Of a DNA stretch of 64,000 bases, positions 1-8,855 are shown piece after piece. Within the stretch, counting starts at the first letter, position 1; the number at the start of each line of letters is the position of its first letter. The stretch comes from Paenibacillus pabuli (GTDB lineage: Bacteria > Bacillota > Bacilli > Paenibacillales > Paenibacillaceae). Below the pieces are notes generated by a model, which was not told the origin of the DNA, ran no database searches, and saw only the letters and a program-made list of their open reading frames with translations. Where the stretch lies: the NCBI RefSeq assembly GCF_039831995.1, contig NZ_JBDOIO010000003.1, positions 2,418,001-2,482,000 of the forward strand. Reading direction: 5' to 3'. Made by a program: the position numbers and the translations under genes.

Positions 1-481
1 GCCCCTGTATCCAACCAATCGTTCCCTTTATCAGATCCTTTTTCATCTTGACACTCATGGGATTCAAGTTACAACTGGCCCCATTCCCCAGTGATGCCAC
101 AAATAAACGATCCACCATTGGTTCATAAATAACTCCAAGAACAGGTTCCGAACGGTACATCAATGTAATGGAAACGGAAAAAACGGGAAATCCAATGGCA
201 AAATTATTAGTCCCATCTAACGGGTCAATCATCCACAGCCAGTCGCTCTTCTGACCGTTATGTCCTCGTTCTTCACTATGAATCTCATGCTCGGGAAACG
301 TATGGCTAATCGCATCACATATGATCCGCTCTGTTTCATGATCCACATCAGTTACAACGTCGCCGAACTTGTCCTTTTCCACTGCACAGGTGATCTGGTC
401 AAAATGAACTCTGGCGATCTGTCCCGCTTCACGAACGACTCTCTCTGAGATTTCTTGTGCTAAACGAATGGTCTGTTTCAT
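1..481 (-). CDS. Inositol monophosphatase family protein (partial, 3' end outside window)
   Basis: The N-terminal 160 residues are present; the C-terminus lies beyond base 1. Family members are Mg-dependent phosphatases of inositol phosphates and related sugar phosphates, about 260-270 residues long. Visible here are the DVVTDVD segment (residues 41-47), the acidic pair E70-E71 and the family signature DPLDGTNNF (residues 86-94); E70, D86 and D89 are the expected metal ligands. ATG at 479-481 follows a GGAGGGACC ribosome binding site. The C-terminal signature cannot be checked. The substrate (inositol phosphate, PAP or fructose bisphosphate) cannot be told from this fragment. Confidence 0.9.
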   Translation of the reverse strand, partial: MKQTIRLAQEISERVVREAGQIARVHFDQITCAVEKDKFGDVVTDVDHETERIICDAISHTFPEHEIHSEERGHNGQKSDWLWMIDPLDGTNNFAIGFPVFSVSITLMYRSEPVLGVIYEPMVDRLFVASLGNGASCNLNPMSVKMKKDLIKGTIGWIQG

Positions 482-639
482 AAAGGTCCCTCCGCTCGGT
501 TACTTGATCAGTCTTTCTGGATTTCGGTCACTTCCAATGATCCTGGCAATACAACCTTCTACGGAATGGATTAATCCCCCATTTTGGTGAGAGGTAAGAG
601 CATAGTTTTTCACTTTCTTATGAGGTAAATGTTGCTCTA

Positions 640-1674
640 TTACAGCCCCTCCTGACATGTTCTAGTTGTATTTGTCTCCGTTACATACCTATGAAGAAAT
701 TGTTGAATATGTACATCATTCTCCGTTAGCCAGCTTATATTCCTTTCAAACTGATCGATCATAAACGTGAAGGGATGTTCAATTGCAAATCCCGCATAAT
801 GCTGACCAATATAGAAATGCAACACGGCAATAAAATAAATTTGAGTTAGCAGCTGTACATAGCCAAGTTCAAGAGAGGAGTGTTTGCGAGTATCTCCATA
901 CCCCTGAAGGAAGGCCTCAGTTAAATTCAAGGATCCGTTAGACTCCTGAATAATATGATTAAGGCTAATCGTAAGCTCCATTAAAGCAGCATCCATCCCA
1001 ATGAAATCAAAATCTAATACCCCTGTAATTTCTCCCGATTGACCCAGCAGATTATAAATTAATAAATCATGATGAACGAGCTGTTGCGGCAGTACCTCTA
1101 AGTTAAGTTTGGAATTTTCGATCTCAGTAATCATTGTCTGATAAAACGTATACCGTTGTTCTGTTAATTCAAAAGGCATATCCGCAAAAAAAGATATCAC
1201 CGAATCACGATTAGCGAGCGGGTGAATGTTATACAATTTATGAAAGGATATGCCCGTATACGTGTTCTTCTTCATAGGGAACTCACTCATTCGGAACGAA
1301 AATCCCCCTACCAACCTGCCGAACTTATCGGCTTTTTCGATGTTAGACAATTGTGGAAGCTTTCCCTCCAGAAAAGTAGTCATTGCCGCAAGCGAACCGT
1401 CTCTCATCACCACATAATCCTTACCATCATAAGTATGAAGGAAGATCGGGACTTCGAATGAAGCCTGTGCCTTATGAAGAAATGCTGTCACTCGGGATTC
1501 AAGTTTCAACCCATCGATCGTTTTGATGTGGATGTTATAGATTCGTACAATAAACCTCTGTCCATTGATATCAATGATTTTGGTTGTATTAGTCAAACCG
1601 AACGGAACGGCATCCAATGTATACTCAGGTTCCTTGAAGTAGTGCCTTATGACTTCATCAAATTTGCAGTTCAT
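640..1674 (-). CDS. APH-type phosphotransferase (aminoglycoside/homoserine kinase-like)
   Basis: A 344-residue protein with the kinase fold of the aminoglycoside phosphotransferase/choline kinase family. The catalytic loop HHDLLIYN (H201, D203, N208) and the metal-binding DFD (D221-D223) are intact, and a mobile N-lobe segment FIVRIY lies near residue 41. Family members phosphorylate small hydroxylated metabolites, sometimes antibiotics; the substrate is not predictable. The start overlaps the 3' end of the upstream GNAT gene by 17 bases, so the two are probably co-translated. Homoserine-kinase-II or spectinomycin-kinase-like activities are alternatives. Confidence 0.85.
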   Translation of the reverse strand: MNCKFDEVIRHYFKEPEYTLDAVPFGLTNTTKIIDINGQRFIVRIYNIHIKTIDGLKLESRVTAFLHKAQASFEVPIFLHTYDGKDYVVMRDGSLAAMTTFLEGKLPQLSNIEKADKFGRLVGGFSFRMSEFPMKKNTYTGISFHKLYNIHPLANRDSVISFFADMPFELTEQRYTFYQTMITEIENSKLNLEVLPQQLVHHDLLIYNLLGQSGEITGVLDFDFIGMDAALMELTISLNHIIQESNGSLNLTEAFLQGYGDTRKHSSLELGYVQLLTQIYFIAVLHFYIGQHYAGFAIEHPFTFMIDQFERNISWLTENDVHIQQFLHRYVTETNTTRTCQEGL

Positions 1675-2113
1675 AGATTCTCATCTCTTCATCATTCAGC
1701 GAATATCCTTTGCCAATGTAGGTCCAGTTATTTTTCTCATAATAATCTTGTAGATCCGTACACAAATAGAGTTTGTCGTATCCCTTCAACTTCACCTCAT
1801 CCATCGCGTGCTTCTGTAATTGTCCGCCCAGATTCCGGCCCCGGTATTCCGGCTCCACATGAAGACATGCAAACCAGGGAAAGAGATCCTGCCGGCTGTT
1901 CAGATCGCTTCTAAGCAGAGCATATCCTCCGATGATCCTGTCTCCCTCCAACATCACATAAAACCTCGGAACATCACTGTTCGTATCCATTGAACGCTCC
2001 ATGCAATCCCGGTAAAAATGATAGCTCGATTCTGTCCCCCACTGTTTCCAAAAGTATTGAACAGCTGCCTGCAGCATGTCTGGCTTTTGCCGAATATCAA
2101 TAATCTCAAACAT
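1658..2113 (-). CDS. GNAT family N-acetyltransferase
   Basis: A 151-residue single-domain GNAT. The acetyl-CoA loop is visible as RGRNLGGQL around residues 91-99, preceded by the beta-4 strand LHVEPEY and followed by the DYYEKNNW segment typical of the C-terminal strand. The family transfers acetyl from acetyl-CoA to an amine; the acceptor is unknown. The start codon follows AAGAAGGTG. The gene overlaps the phosphotransferase gene downstream by 17 bases, suggesting one transcript. Confidence 0.85.
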   Translation of the reverse strand: MFEIIDIRQKPDMLQAAVQYFWKQWGTESSYHFYRDCMERSMDTNSDVPRFYVMLEGDRIIGGYALLRSDLNSRQDLFPWFACLHVEPEYRGRNLGGQLQKHAMDEVKLKGYDKLYLCTDLQDYYEKNNWTYIGKGYSLNDEEMRIYELQI

Positions 2114-2159
2114 CCTTGCACCTTCTTTCTTTCATTATGTCCTTGAATATTTGAATCGT

Positions 2160-2921
2160 TTATTTCTTATAGCTATGGATCTCTCTCAACATATAATCCG
2201 CATATTCCAACAGTAACGACTCACTAAGGTTCAGGTTTTCCAGCTCTCCATTATATTTTGCAAGACATTGCGAGATAACGTCCTTGTACTTCGAAGAAAG
2301 CTCCTCCTTTCCCCATTCGCCAGCTTCTCGCTTGGAATAAATTACTGAATTTTTCACATACAGTAAGACACGCGACAAGTTCAATACATAGTAGACAGGG
2401 TTGTCCGCGATTTCTTCCAGAGCTGCTCCCACATCTGATGTAATGGAGGCTATCATATATTCACGATTGACAGGATGGAAAACTTCCTTAATAGGCGGAC
2501 CATACAAAACAATCCCCCGGTCATAGATGACCGCTAAGTGTGCGACGAGATCCGGATCTTCATATCCGCCGCAGAGATAGTGCTTATCGGTTCGATACTT
2601 TTCCCGGTGATAAGCTGAGTAATGGAATTCAAACGGAGTCGGATATACGAGGTTCGCAATTGTGGATTCCAATACAATACTAAGCTCAAAGCCTTTCTTT
2701 ATACGCATCTCGTCTTCAATATGCATTAGCTTCTGTGCGATTCTTCGATATATATTAGCGGATCGTTTATCCCGGCAGACCACCAAGATATCGATATCGC
2801 TCTGATTCGGATGGAAGCCTCCCATGGCCATCGAACCGTGTAAATAGACCCCCACCAGCGAATCCGATAATTCTTCTTTTAACAAACGAGTAACGTCTTG
2901 TAAAACAATCGATTCATCCAA
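2160..2921 (-). CDS. Aminoglycoside nucleotidyltransferase-like protein (AadA/ANT family fold)
   Basis: A 253-residue protein with the nucleotidyltransferase motif GS-x11-DxD (G29, S30, D42, D44) and a helical C-terminal region of the kind found in ANT(9)/ANT(3'') streptomycin and spectinomycin adenylyltransferases. The family moves AMP from ATP to a drug hydroxyl, so this may be an intrinsic resistance gene or a relative with another substrate. The start is TTG at 2921, eight bases after AAAGGGTG; no better ATG is in frame nearby. Its neighbours are unrelated accessory genes. Confidence 0.8.
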   Translation of the reverse strand: MDESIVLQDVTRLLKEELSDSLVGVYLHGSMAMGGFHPNQSDIDILVVCRDKRSANIYRRIAQKLMHIEDEMRIKKGFELSIVLESTIANLVYPTPFEFHYSAYHREKYRTDKHYLCGGYEDPDLVAHLAVIYDRGIVLYGPPIKEVFHPVNREYMIASITSDVGAALEEIADNPVYYVLNLSRVLLYVKNSVIYSKREAGEWGKEELSSKYKDVISQCLAKYNGELENLNLSESLLLEYADYMLREIHSYKK

Positions 2922-2949
2922 GGAACAAACACCCTTTCAGGTAATGTTA

Positions 2950-3843
2950 TTAAATATCCAATTCAATGTTCATTTCACGCACAAAAACAGCCGTCCCTTT
3001 AATTCTCACATCCATATCCTGTCCTTCCCGGGTCACGCTCACTTCAACTTTTCCATCTCTTCCGATCTCATGCCCCTGCTCCACGACAAACTGTACTTGA
3101 TCTACTTCACGGTTTACATACGTTAAATAATAGGCGCCCATCACCCCGGAGGCTGTTCCTGTCACGGGGTCTTCCGTGGTACCTGAGTAAGGTGAAGAAA
3201 AATGTCTAGCATGCATCATCGCCTCTGAATCACGGGTTTCGAAGCTAAAAGGATGCAAGGAAGCCTTGGGGTTCTCAACTAAAACACCAGGGAACTCAGC
3301 AGAATCCGGTTTCATTATAGAAAAAGAGTTTAGTTTACGAATGGGGATCAACAACGTCCAGGTTCCCGTACTTCCATACACGATAGGCGTGGATAGATCC
3401 AGGTCGTCCAAGGTTAGATTTATGCTGCTCGCCAGCTTCCCGATATCACCTCTGAACGGTACAAACTGCGGTTGATCCTGCTTCATCTCCATATTGATCG
3501 TGTCGCCATCCTGCTCAAACCGTATCGGTAATATGCCTACATTGGTCTCAATCGTGATTGACTCTTGGTCCCCCAACAGTCCACGTGTCTTCAAACCATA
3601 CAGCGACGCCATCGTAGCATGACCGCACAGATTAATTTCATGACCCGGCGTAAAATAACGCAGTCTCACATCGGCTGTCCTGGAGCTAAGCACAAACACC
3701 GTTTCATTAAAACCAACCTTATGCGCAATCTGCTGCATGACCATCTCACTTAAATCATCAGCATCAAGGACGACTCCTGCCGGATTACCTTTGCCCGGAA
3801 CTGCCGAAAAAGCATCATAATGGTAGACCTTAACCTCACCCAT
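2950..3843 (-). CDS. PhzF family isomerase/epimerase
   Basis: A 297-residue protein of full family length. Family hallmarks are GNPAGVV (19-25), the catalytic Glu in FNETVF (E47), LCGHATMAS (72-80) and EDPVTGTASG near residue 215, giving the two pseudo-symmetric half-domains. PhzF proteins isomerise or epimerise small metabolites; the phenazine role belongs to only one branch, and no phenazine genes lie nearby, so the substrate is unknown. The start follows AAGGAGAAGGGG. Only two bases separate it from the upstream S51 peptidase stop codon, so the two are probably one operon. Confidence 0.9.
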   Translation of the reverse strand: MGEVKVYHYDAFSAVPGKGNPAGVVLDADDLSEMVMQQIAHKVGFNETVFVLSSRTADVRLRYFTPGHEINLCGHATMASLYGLKTRGLLGDQESITIETNVGILPIRFEQDGDTINMEMKQDQPQFVPFRGDIGKLASSINLTLDDLDLSTPIVYGSTGTWTLLIPIRKLNSFSIMKPDSAEFPGVLVENPKASLHPFSFETRDSEAMMHARHFSSPYSGTTEDPVTGTASGVMGAYYLTYVNREVDQVQFVVEQGHEIGRDGKVEVSVTREGQDMDVRIKGTAVFVREMNIELDI

Positions 3844-3845
3844 GT

Positions 3846-4523
3846 TTAAATTCCCCTTCTCCTTGGATTAATGAGACGCACATCCCCATACAGCTCTATG
3901 ACTTTTCCATCGATCACGATCCCGCCGCCGTCTTGGCAGGCATAGACTTCTGCACCGATTGTATCTGCATAACTTCTGAGCAAATCGAGACTGTCTTCCT
4001 CTCCGTCCCAATGGGGTGCGAACTCGAAATCAACGAGTCCAAGAGCATGTTTGTCCTGAAGAGCTACATGGTTCTCGTCTGCATCTTTGCCATATCCAGC
4101 TATTTCAATGGTTGGCGTGGTTATAATACTGCCTGCGCTGACTCCGATCAGCATACCGCCTTCCTGCACATAGGAACGCAATAATCCGACTACATTTCTC
4201 TTCTGTAATAAATGCAGAAAATAAAATGTATTTCCTCCGGATAAATGAATCGCATCAGCTGCCAAAATCTGCTCAAACGTGCTAGGATCATATTCCAGGT
4301 CCAGATCATAATAATGAATGTTCTCGATACCCAGTTGATTATAGTAACGTACGGTATGCTCAAAATATTTCCGCTCCGTGTCGGAACAAGAAGGGATATA
4401 ACCGATCGAAGGCTTGTCGCGACCAAGCAATTCCAATATCCTTTGATTCAATTCTTCATTTGCAATACCAACACAGCTATTGCAACTGCCCGTTAACATA
4501 CCTTCTATGGTAGACAGAAGCAT
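3846..4523 (-). CDS. Peptidase S51 family (dipeptidase E-like)
   Basis: A 225-residue protein with the S51 nucleophile elbow GVSAGS (Ser129), the strand-loop SGGNTFY at 96-102, and FAPHWDG near the C-terminus, which carries the candidate catalytic His. Family members cleave Asp-X dipeptides or cyanophycin. The start is uncertain: ATG 4523 has a poor ribosome site, while ATG 4499 has AGAAGG only a few bases upstream. Either start overlaps the upstream membrane-HTH gene by 23-47 bases, implying translational coupling in the run 5360 to 2950. Confidence 0.8.
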   Translation of the reverse strand: MLLSTIEGMLTGSCNSCVGIANEELNQRILELLGRDKPSIGYIPSCSDTERKYFEHTVRYYNQLGIENIHYYDLDLEYDPSTFEQILAADAIHLSGGNTFYFLHLLQKRNVVGLLRSYVQEGGMLIGVSAGSIITTPTIEIAGYGKDADENHVALQDKHALGLVDFEFAPHWDGEEDSLDLLRSYADTIGAEVYACQDGGGIVIDGKVIELYGDVRLINPRRRGI

Positions 4524-4851
4524 CCTGGGCCCACAGCAGCAATTCGTTCCTGCTTATAAAGAATTCATCCTGAACCTTGATAAAGGGGAACATTGCTCCG
4601 TTAAAGGAACCCGATGCCGTAAAACTTCTTTGTTCAGCATGAATAATGCTCATCACCTGTTCTTCAGTCATACTTAGATACTCCGCTGTTTCCTGAATCG
4701 TCATTAACACCTTATCCTTAGCAACTTCCTCCTGTGCTACTTGAGTTGGCTCGTTTACGCTCTCTTGATTCGATAGGAAGAAGCAGCCAATTATAAATGA
4801 AATGCCTAAGATGACACTAGCAAGGAGAATCGAGACTGGAATGGATTTCAT
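4477..4851 (-). CDS. Membrane-anchored excisionase-like helix-turn-helix protein
   Basis: A 124-residue protein starting at ATG 4851, which overlaps the deaminase stop codon as ATGA. It has one N-terminal transmembrane or uncleaved signal segment (about 6-27), a polar linker, then an excisionase/MerR-like HTH (IQETAEYLSMTEEQV, roughly 53-67) followed by a small wing region containing FISRNELLLWAQ. Putting a DNA-binding-type fold behind a membrane anchor is unusual; the HTH may bind protein or peptidoglycan instead, and the sidedness is not known. Its function is not recognised. Confidence 0.65.
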   Translation of the reverse strand: MKSIPVSILLASVILGISFIIGCFFLSNQESVNEPTQVAQEEVAKDKVLMTIQETAEYLSMTEEQVMSIIHAEQRSFTASGSFNGAMFPFIKVQDEFFISRNELLLWAQDASVYHRRYVNGQLQ

Positions 4852-5360
4852 TGCTTTGCAGTCTCCCACTCTGTATTAAGTAACCCTCTACTAATATTCC
4901 ATTTGGCGAGCATCGCCCTTTGTCTATTTTCCAGGTCAAGATATGGCGCCGCAACACAGGAAAGGGTGTCAAACATATGGATGAAATGGGGACCCTCCTT
5001 GAAACGCCGAAGACCGCCATACTCTTTATCATCCGCTGCCCATACAATTCTTTTGATTCCCGACATTAATATGGTGCAGGAACACATGGGACAAGGTTCA
5101 CAAGTCGTGTACAGTGTCAGGTTGTTTTTCGTAAATTTCTTCCGGTCTAAATCCAGCAAATGCTTCCCCGCTCGGCGAATGGCGTCCACCTCAGCATGTG
5201 CGGTAGGATCGCATTCGGAGAAAACTCGGTTCCTCCCTTTACTCACGACATCCCCATCCTCATCCACGATTACTGCGCCGATCGGATATGTCCCTTCAAT
5301 AAACGCCTGATCTGCCTCTTCCAGCGCCAAAACTAAATATTCATAATCGGATAACCTCAT
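4848..5360 (-). CDS. Nucleoside/cytidine deaminase family protein (CDA fold)
   Basis: A 170-residue zinc deaminase. The catalytic HAE (His55-Glu57) and zinc site PCPMC (Cys90, Cys93) are intact. The layout matches guanine deaminase and TadA-like enzymes rather than tetrameric CDA. The likely reaction is hydrolytic deamination of a purine or pyrimidine base or nucleoside. Ribosome site AAGGAGGAATTCC precedes ATG 5360. It is the first gene of an overlapping series running down to PhzF. Its substrate is undetermined. Confidence 0.88.
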   Translation of the reverse strand: MRLSDYEYLVLALEEADQAFIEGTYPIGAVIVDEDGDVVSKGRNRVFSECDPTAHAEVDAIRRAGKHLLDLDRKKFTKNNLTLYTTCEPCPMCSCTILMSGIKRIVWAADDKEYGGLRRFKEGPHFIHMFDTLSCVAAPYLDLENRQRAMLAKWNISRGLLNTEWETAKQ

Positions 5361-5399
5361 CTGGAATTCCTCCTTAAATTGGTTGTCTTATGTTTACCG

Positions 5400-5966
5400 T
5401 TAAAAGTTCTTAATGGTGTACTTTCCCGCCTCACCAAGAAAATCTCTTCTTGATAGTCCTTTTTCTCCAAGCAAAATCCTGTAGTTTGTTATCGTGCCAT
5501 CATGTGAAATGATATAGGTGTTGCCGTCCTGTCGCCTGCACCATTGAAGAAGCCCCTCAGCAAGTACTTCAAATTGATGTCCATCCATCCGGTTAACACC
5601 GTCTTCCCAACAATCCAATCCAAGATCCAATACGCTTAGCCCGGGGAACTGAGTATCAAGCTCTTCCTTGGAATAGATCTGATCACAGATGAAAGGAATG
5701 AACTCCGGATTCTGAGGAAACATTCTTGGGCCAACAAGTGGACATATCGTAAGATGTTCTCCTGCGCTTAGAAGAAGTGCGGTTTCAATGGTACGTCTCG
5801 TTGGACTCACCAAGATAACGTCATGAGGATCAATCTTCATCTGTTTACTTAGCTTTGTCACCTGACTCTTTCCCAGTTCGGTGAGACCAGGGTGAAGCTC
5901 ATTTAACCGGTTCGGGTAATCTATCAAATGTTCACCATGACCATGACGAATAAATGTAATGTCCAT
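5400..5966 (-). CDS. Histidine phosphatase family protein
   Basis: A 188-residue protein opening with the phosphohistidine motif RHG (R7-H8-G9), with a second Arg-rich element SPTRRTIETALLL near 55-67 and a late catalytic His in YIISHDGT. This is the branch-1 (phosphoglycerate-mutase-like) phosphatase family; the substrate is unknown. Start ATG 5966 follows AGAGGGAT. A second member of the family, at 25657-26270, is broken by a frameshift. Confidence 0.85.
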   Translation of the reverse strand: MDITFIRHGHGEHLIDYPNRLNELHPGLTELGKSQVTKLSKQMKIDPHDVILVSPTRRTIETALLLSAGEHLTICPLVGPRMFPQNPEFIPFICDQIYSKEELDTQFPGLSVLDLGLDCWEDGVNRMDGHQFEVLAEGLLQWCRRQDGNTYIISHDGTITNYRILLGEKGLSRRDFLGEAGKYTIKNF

Positions 5967-6143
5967 ATATCCCTCTATTTCTGAATGAAATGTTGGATGC
6001 TCTTCACATCATGCAGATTATGCAGTTACTTTTTCAAAAATACTGCAACAGAACTCGTCCCGCATCCATCACAATGCCTGCCACACGGAAGTTAAATGTA
6101 CTGTTATTTCGCTCATACGATATGTTATTGTGATTGGGATTTG

Positions 6144-6329
6144 TCATCGTGCTGACCATCCATCGGACAATCCATCCACGAATCCGTTAATGAACGCAGG
6201 AATAATGAGAATAATCAATGCTATGAAACTGGCGATCCCCCATCTGAGTACTGATTTACGTTTGCCCCTAACACCTATAATCATTAACAAGGCGGTTATG
6301 GCGATTAGTGCTACCTTAACAATGGTCAT
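6144..6329 (-). CDS. Small two-helix membrane protein
   Basis: A 61-residue hydrophobic protein: one membrane helix at about 3-22, a basic loop (RGKRKSVLR) and a second helix at about 32-52. A GGAGG site lies 9 bases before ATG 6329, supporting real translation. The family is not recognised and the function is unknown. It sits alone between the histidine phosphatase and the DUF7660-like gene. Confidence 0.6.
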   Translation of the reverse strand: MTIVKVALIAITALLMIIGVRGKRKSVLRWGIASFIALIILIIPAFINGFVDGLSDGWSAR

Positions 6330-6367
6330 GAAGCTAAACCTCCATTATGTATATATTTCCTTCAACT

Positions 6368-6619
6368 CTACTCATAGATCTTGCCCATATACAGGATCTG
6401 TGCACATCTTCTCCATGGGTTACCCGACTTCTCGTAATGTGGTAATCCATTCTCGGAATCCTCCCCCCACTCGGCGGCCGCTTCCAGAAACGATGCTATC
6501 GAATCATTCTGCCATTCATCGGTATGCTCCTTTCGATCCAAGCTTAATTCAAGCAAAAAAGCCCTAAAAGATGCTTCACTCTCAACCTCGTTAACAAGCT
6601 CGAATAACGTTTTTTTCAT
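6368..6619 (-). CDS. DUF7660-like small protein
   Basis: An 83-residue acidic protein. The segment WQNDSIASFLEAAAEW (about 36-51) followed by a C-terminal PWRRCAQILYMGKIYE resembles the DUF7660 family; no function is known for that family. ATG 6619 overlaps the stop of the P-loop kinase-like gene by four bases (ATGA), so the pair is translationally coupled. The assignment rests on pattern recognition rather than an alignment. Confidence 0.65.
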   Translation of the reverse strand: MKKTLFELVNEVESEASFRAFLLELSLDRKEHTDEWQNDSIASFLEAAAEWGEDSENGLPHYEKSGNPWRRCAQILYMGKIYE

Positions 6620-7494
6620 TTCCTGCGCTGCTCTCCTTCCGCATCTGGAAACGCCTTATTCAGAATGCTTTCCAGTTCGTTCTGACAAGCGGACAGGTTA
6701 TATTCCGAATTATCCAGCCAATATTTGTCCATCTTCAGTATCTGATAAATCTCAGTTTCGAGCTCCTTTCTTGCCTGAAGCACCTTCACGGTGCCTGGAA
6801 CCCCATGATATCCTCTTGAAGCTCCCCACCCTTGGTTCGTGTAATACTGAATAAATCCTTCAGACCATTCCTTGGGTCTTTCCTTAACCGCTTTATCAAA
6901 GGTATGCGCAATATCCTTCTGATCAATATAGATTAATAGCGGATTCAGTGCTTGAACCATGCGTTCCAGCTCCAGCACATAGTTAACATTATCTTCTCGG
7001 GATTGATTGCATTTCACAAGACCCATCGTTAATGGGTTCTGGATAAAACAACATTCAAAGATAATGACAGTATCCTCATTAGCCGCTAACACGCTTTCGG
7101 TGAAGCTTCGCCATTTAGAAGTGATCAGATCTTTATTTTGTTCAAAAGGTAATTCGTAAATATCCCGGCTGAAAATCTCTTGCACCGTATGGTCAGGAAA
7201 CGCCCCTCCCAGTTCCTCTTTTATTTTGCGATAAGGAATCAGATAACCATTACGATAAGCTATGGCTCTGCTCTCCAATACATCTCTGCATGATTCATAA
7301 GCATCCAATAAATCTCCAAACTCATCCGCAGTGTAAAAGGCCACACCTTCATAATCAGCCGGGTGATTCAGATCCCCTTCCTGGAAAAGCTGTACTTGCA
7401 GCCCTCGCTGAATGAGGATGTTGGATATCATCTTGGCAATCGTGGACTTTCCTGAACCGGGTAACCCTTCAACAAGAATTAATTGTCTCTTCAT
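6616..7494 (-). CDS. P-loop NTP-binding protein, kinase-like
   Basis: A 292-residue protein beginning with a Walker A motif GLPGSGKST (residues 10-18) directly after an N-terminal beta strand, as in small-molecule kinases of the zeta-toxin/adenylate kinase type. The rest is mostly helical and contains TVIIFECCF near residue 140, a probable Walker B-like strand. It may phosphorylate a nucleoside or sugar; the substrate is unknown. It is transcribed before the DUF7660-like gene with a 4-base overlap. Start ATG 7494 follows AGGTGATG. Confidence 0.75.
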   Translation of the reverse strand: MKRQLILVEGLPGSGKSTIAKMISNILIQRGLQVQLFQEGDLNHPADYEGVAFYTADEFGDLLDAYESCRDVLESRAIAYRNGYLIPYRKIKEELGGAFPDHTVQEIFSRDIYELPFEQNKDLITSKWRSFTESVLAANEDTVIIFECCFIQNPLTMGLVKCNQSREDNVNYVLELERMVQALNPLLIYIDQKDIAHTFDKAVKERPKEWSEGFIQYYTNQGWGASRGYHGVPGTVKVLQARKELETEIYQILKMDKYWLDNSEYNLSACQNELESILNKAFPDAEGEQRRK

Positions 7495-7554
7495 AATTAC
7501 ATCACCTGAATTTCGTTTTGAATTTAATAGACTTTCGGTATCGTGACCCTATCT

Positions 7555-8061
7555 TCAATCAATATCTGCAATAATCCACTGTGCCGAATCCCCCTCTTCT
7601 TTCTTTTTCCAAAAAACCATCGTGCTGTTGTATTCTTTGTCGTTCTCTTTCAGCTCAGTAACCCTCACAACTGCCTGATAGAGCTTCTTTTGTTCTTGAA
7701 TAGTAATGTCGCTCATGGAGATGACCTTACGAACTTTGGTTCTTCCCATACCCGATACTGGCGCTTGCGGATCAATGAGGCTTATATACCCCTTTTCATC
7801 CTCTTCCCATATATAATGCAGGCGGGCGTTCATAAGTTTAACGATCTCCAGTTCATCACCTGTATAATTCGCTTCATCAATGTAAACTGGCGGGATGTCA
7901 TGGGGCTCTGTTGGTGCCGTTACTTCTCCATTTTGTCCAGCTTCTACTGTGAGAACTTCCGGCGAAGGTTCTGCCGGGTTCTGTGCGTCTTCCATACCAG
8001 TTTTATTCTGACACGCGACCAAGAACAGAAATAATCCAAGCATAACGGTTAGCTTTCTCAT
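7555..8061 (-). CDS. Putative lipoprotein of unknown function
   Basis: A 168-residue secreted lipoprotein. ATG 8061 is chosen because GAGAGGG lies just upstream and because it gives a compact signal peptide ending in the lipobox LVAC (Cys17). After a Pro/Glu/Thr-rich linker the mature domain (about 60-168) contains IVKLMNARLHYIWEEDEKGY and may be a ligand- or partner-binding fold of the cystatin/NTF2 kind; that last point is a guess. It is probably anchored on the outer face of the membrane. Confidence 0.7.
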   Translation of the reverse strand: MRKLTVMLGLFLFLVACQNKTGMEDAQNPAEPSPEVLTVEAGQNGEVTAPTEPHDIPPVYIDEANYTGDELEIVKLMNARLHYIWEEDEKGYISLIDPQAPVSGMGRTKVRKVISMSDITIQEQKKLYQAVVRVTELKENDKEYNSTMVFWKKKEEGDSAQWIIADID

Positions 8062-8087
8062 ATCCAGCCCTCTCATTATCCTTTTGT

Positions 8088-8807
8088 CTATTCTCCTAAA
8101 CTTCCCAAAATCACGATCTGCGTTGGACGCTGAATCCCAACATTGTTCAGACGCTCCATGATGGAAAGGCCGCGTTCGGCGAACGCTTCATAATCTTCAA
8201 ACGGCCTAGCCCGTTCCATATGCTGCTTGCAGGCCTCCGAGACCAACCGAATGTCCCGTTCTTCCATGACATCTTCTTTTGGCTCATTGAATTCATAGAT
8301 TGAGCGGATGATAATACCACTGGCAGAGATGATATCCATAACTTCTTAGCGTGTATAGGTGTGACGATGATATTTTCCCAACCGCTGATCTACATCTGCA
8401 CCAAAATGATGGTACAGGATGTGCGATAGCTGAGCTTCATTAGGATCATCACTGACCAATTCATTTATAAGAAATAAACCGTTTCTTTTCACGACTCGTT
8501 TCATTTCTTCAATGACATTTACGCCCGGAGGCAGATGATGCAATGCATTTGAGATGCAGACGGTATCAAACGTTTGATCCGCAAAATCCATCTTTGCTGC
8601 GTTCATCTGCATAAACTGGATCTTTTCATGGCTCGCATATGCGGCTTCTGCCTGTCGTAAAGAATCCGTATCGGTATCAATGCCCATGATCCGTTCGATA
8701 CCACTGAAAATTTCAAGTAAGGTAGGAATGTATTTTCCTGAGCCTGTACCAACCTCCAACATCTGACCTGCCTGATACGTTGCCAACTGCTTTTTCAACT
8801 CATGCAT
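8088..8807 (-). pseudogene. Class I SAM-dependent methyltransferase interrupted by an in-frame TAA
   Basis: Two pieces in the same frame form one methyltransferase of 239 codons. The upper piece (8346-8807) has the SAM-binding motif LEVGTGSGKY and ISNALHHLPPG; it ends at TAA (8343-8345). Reading through gives EVMDIISASGIIIRS and 83 further residues that match the expected C-terminal third (lower piece 8088-8339). A CAA-to-TAA transition would explain it. The SAM-binding part alone may fold, but the gene is probably inactive. Sequencing error is the alternative. Confidence 0.75.
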
Positions 8808-8855
8808 GGATCACACCGTCCCTGTTATGACTTCCTCCAAACAATTTTCGAAACT

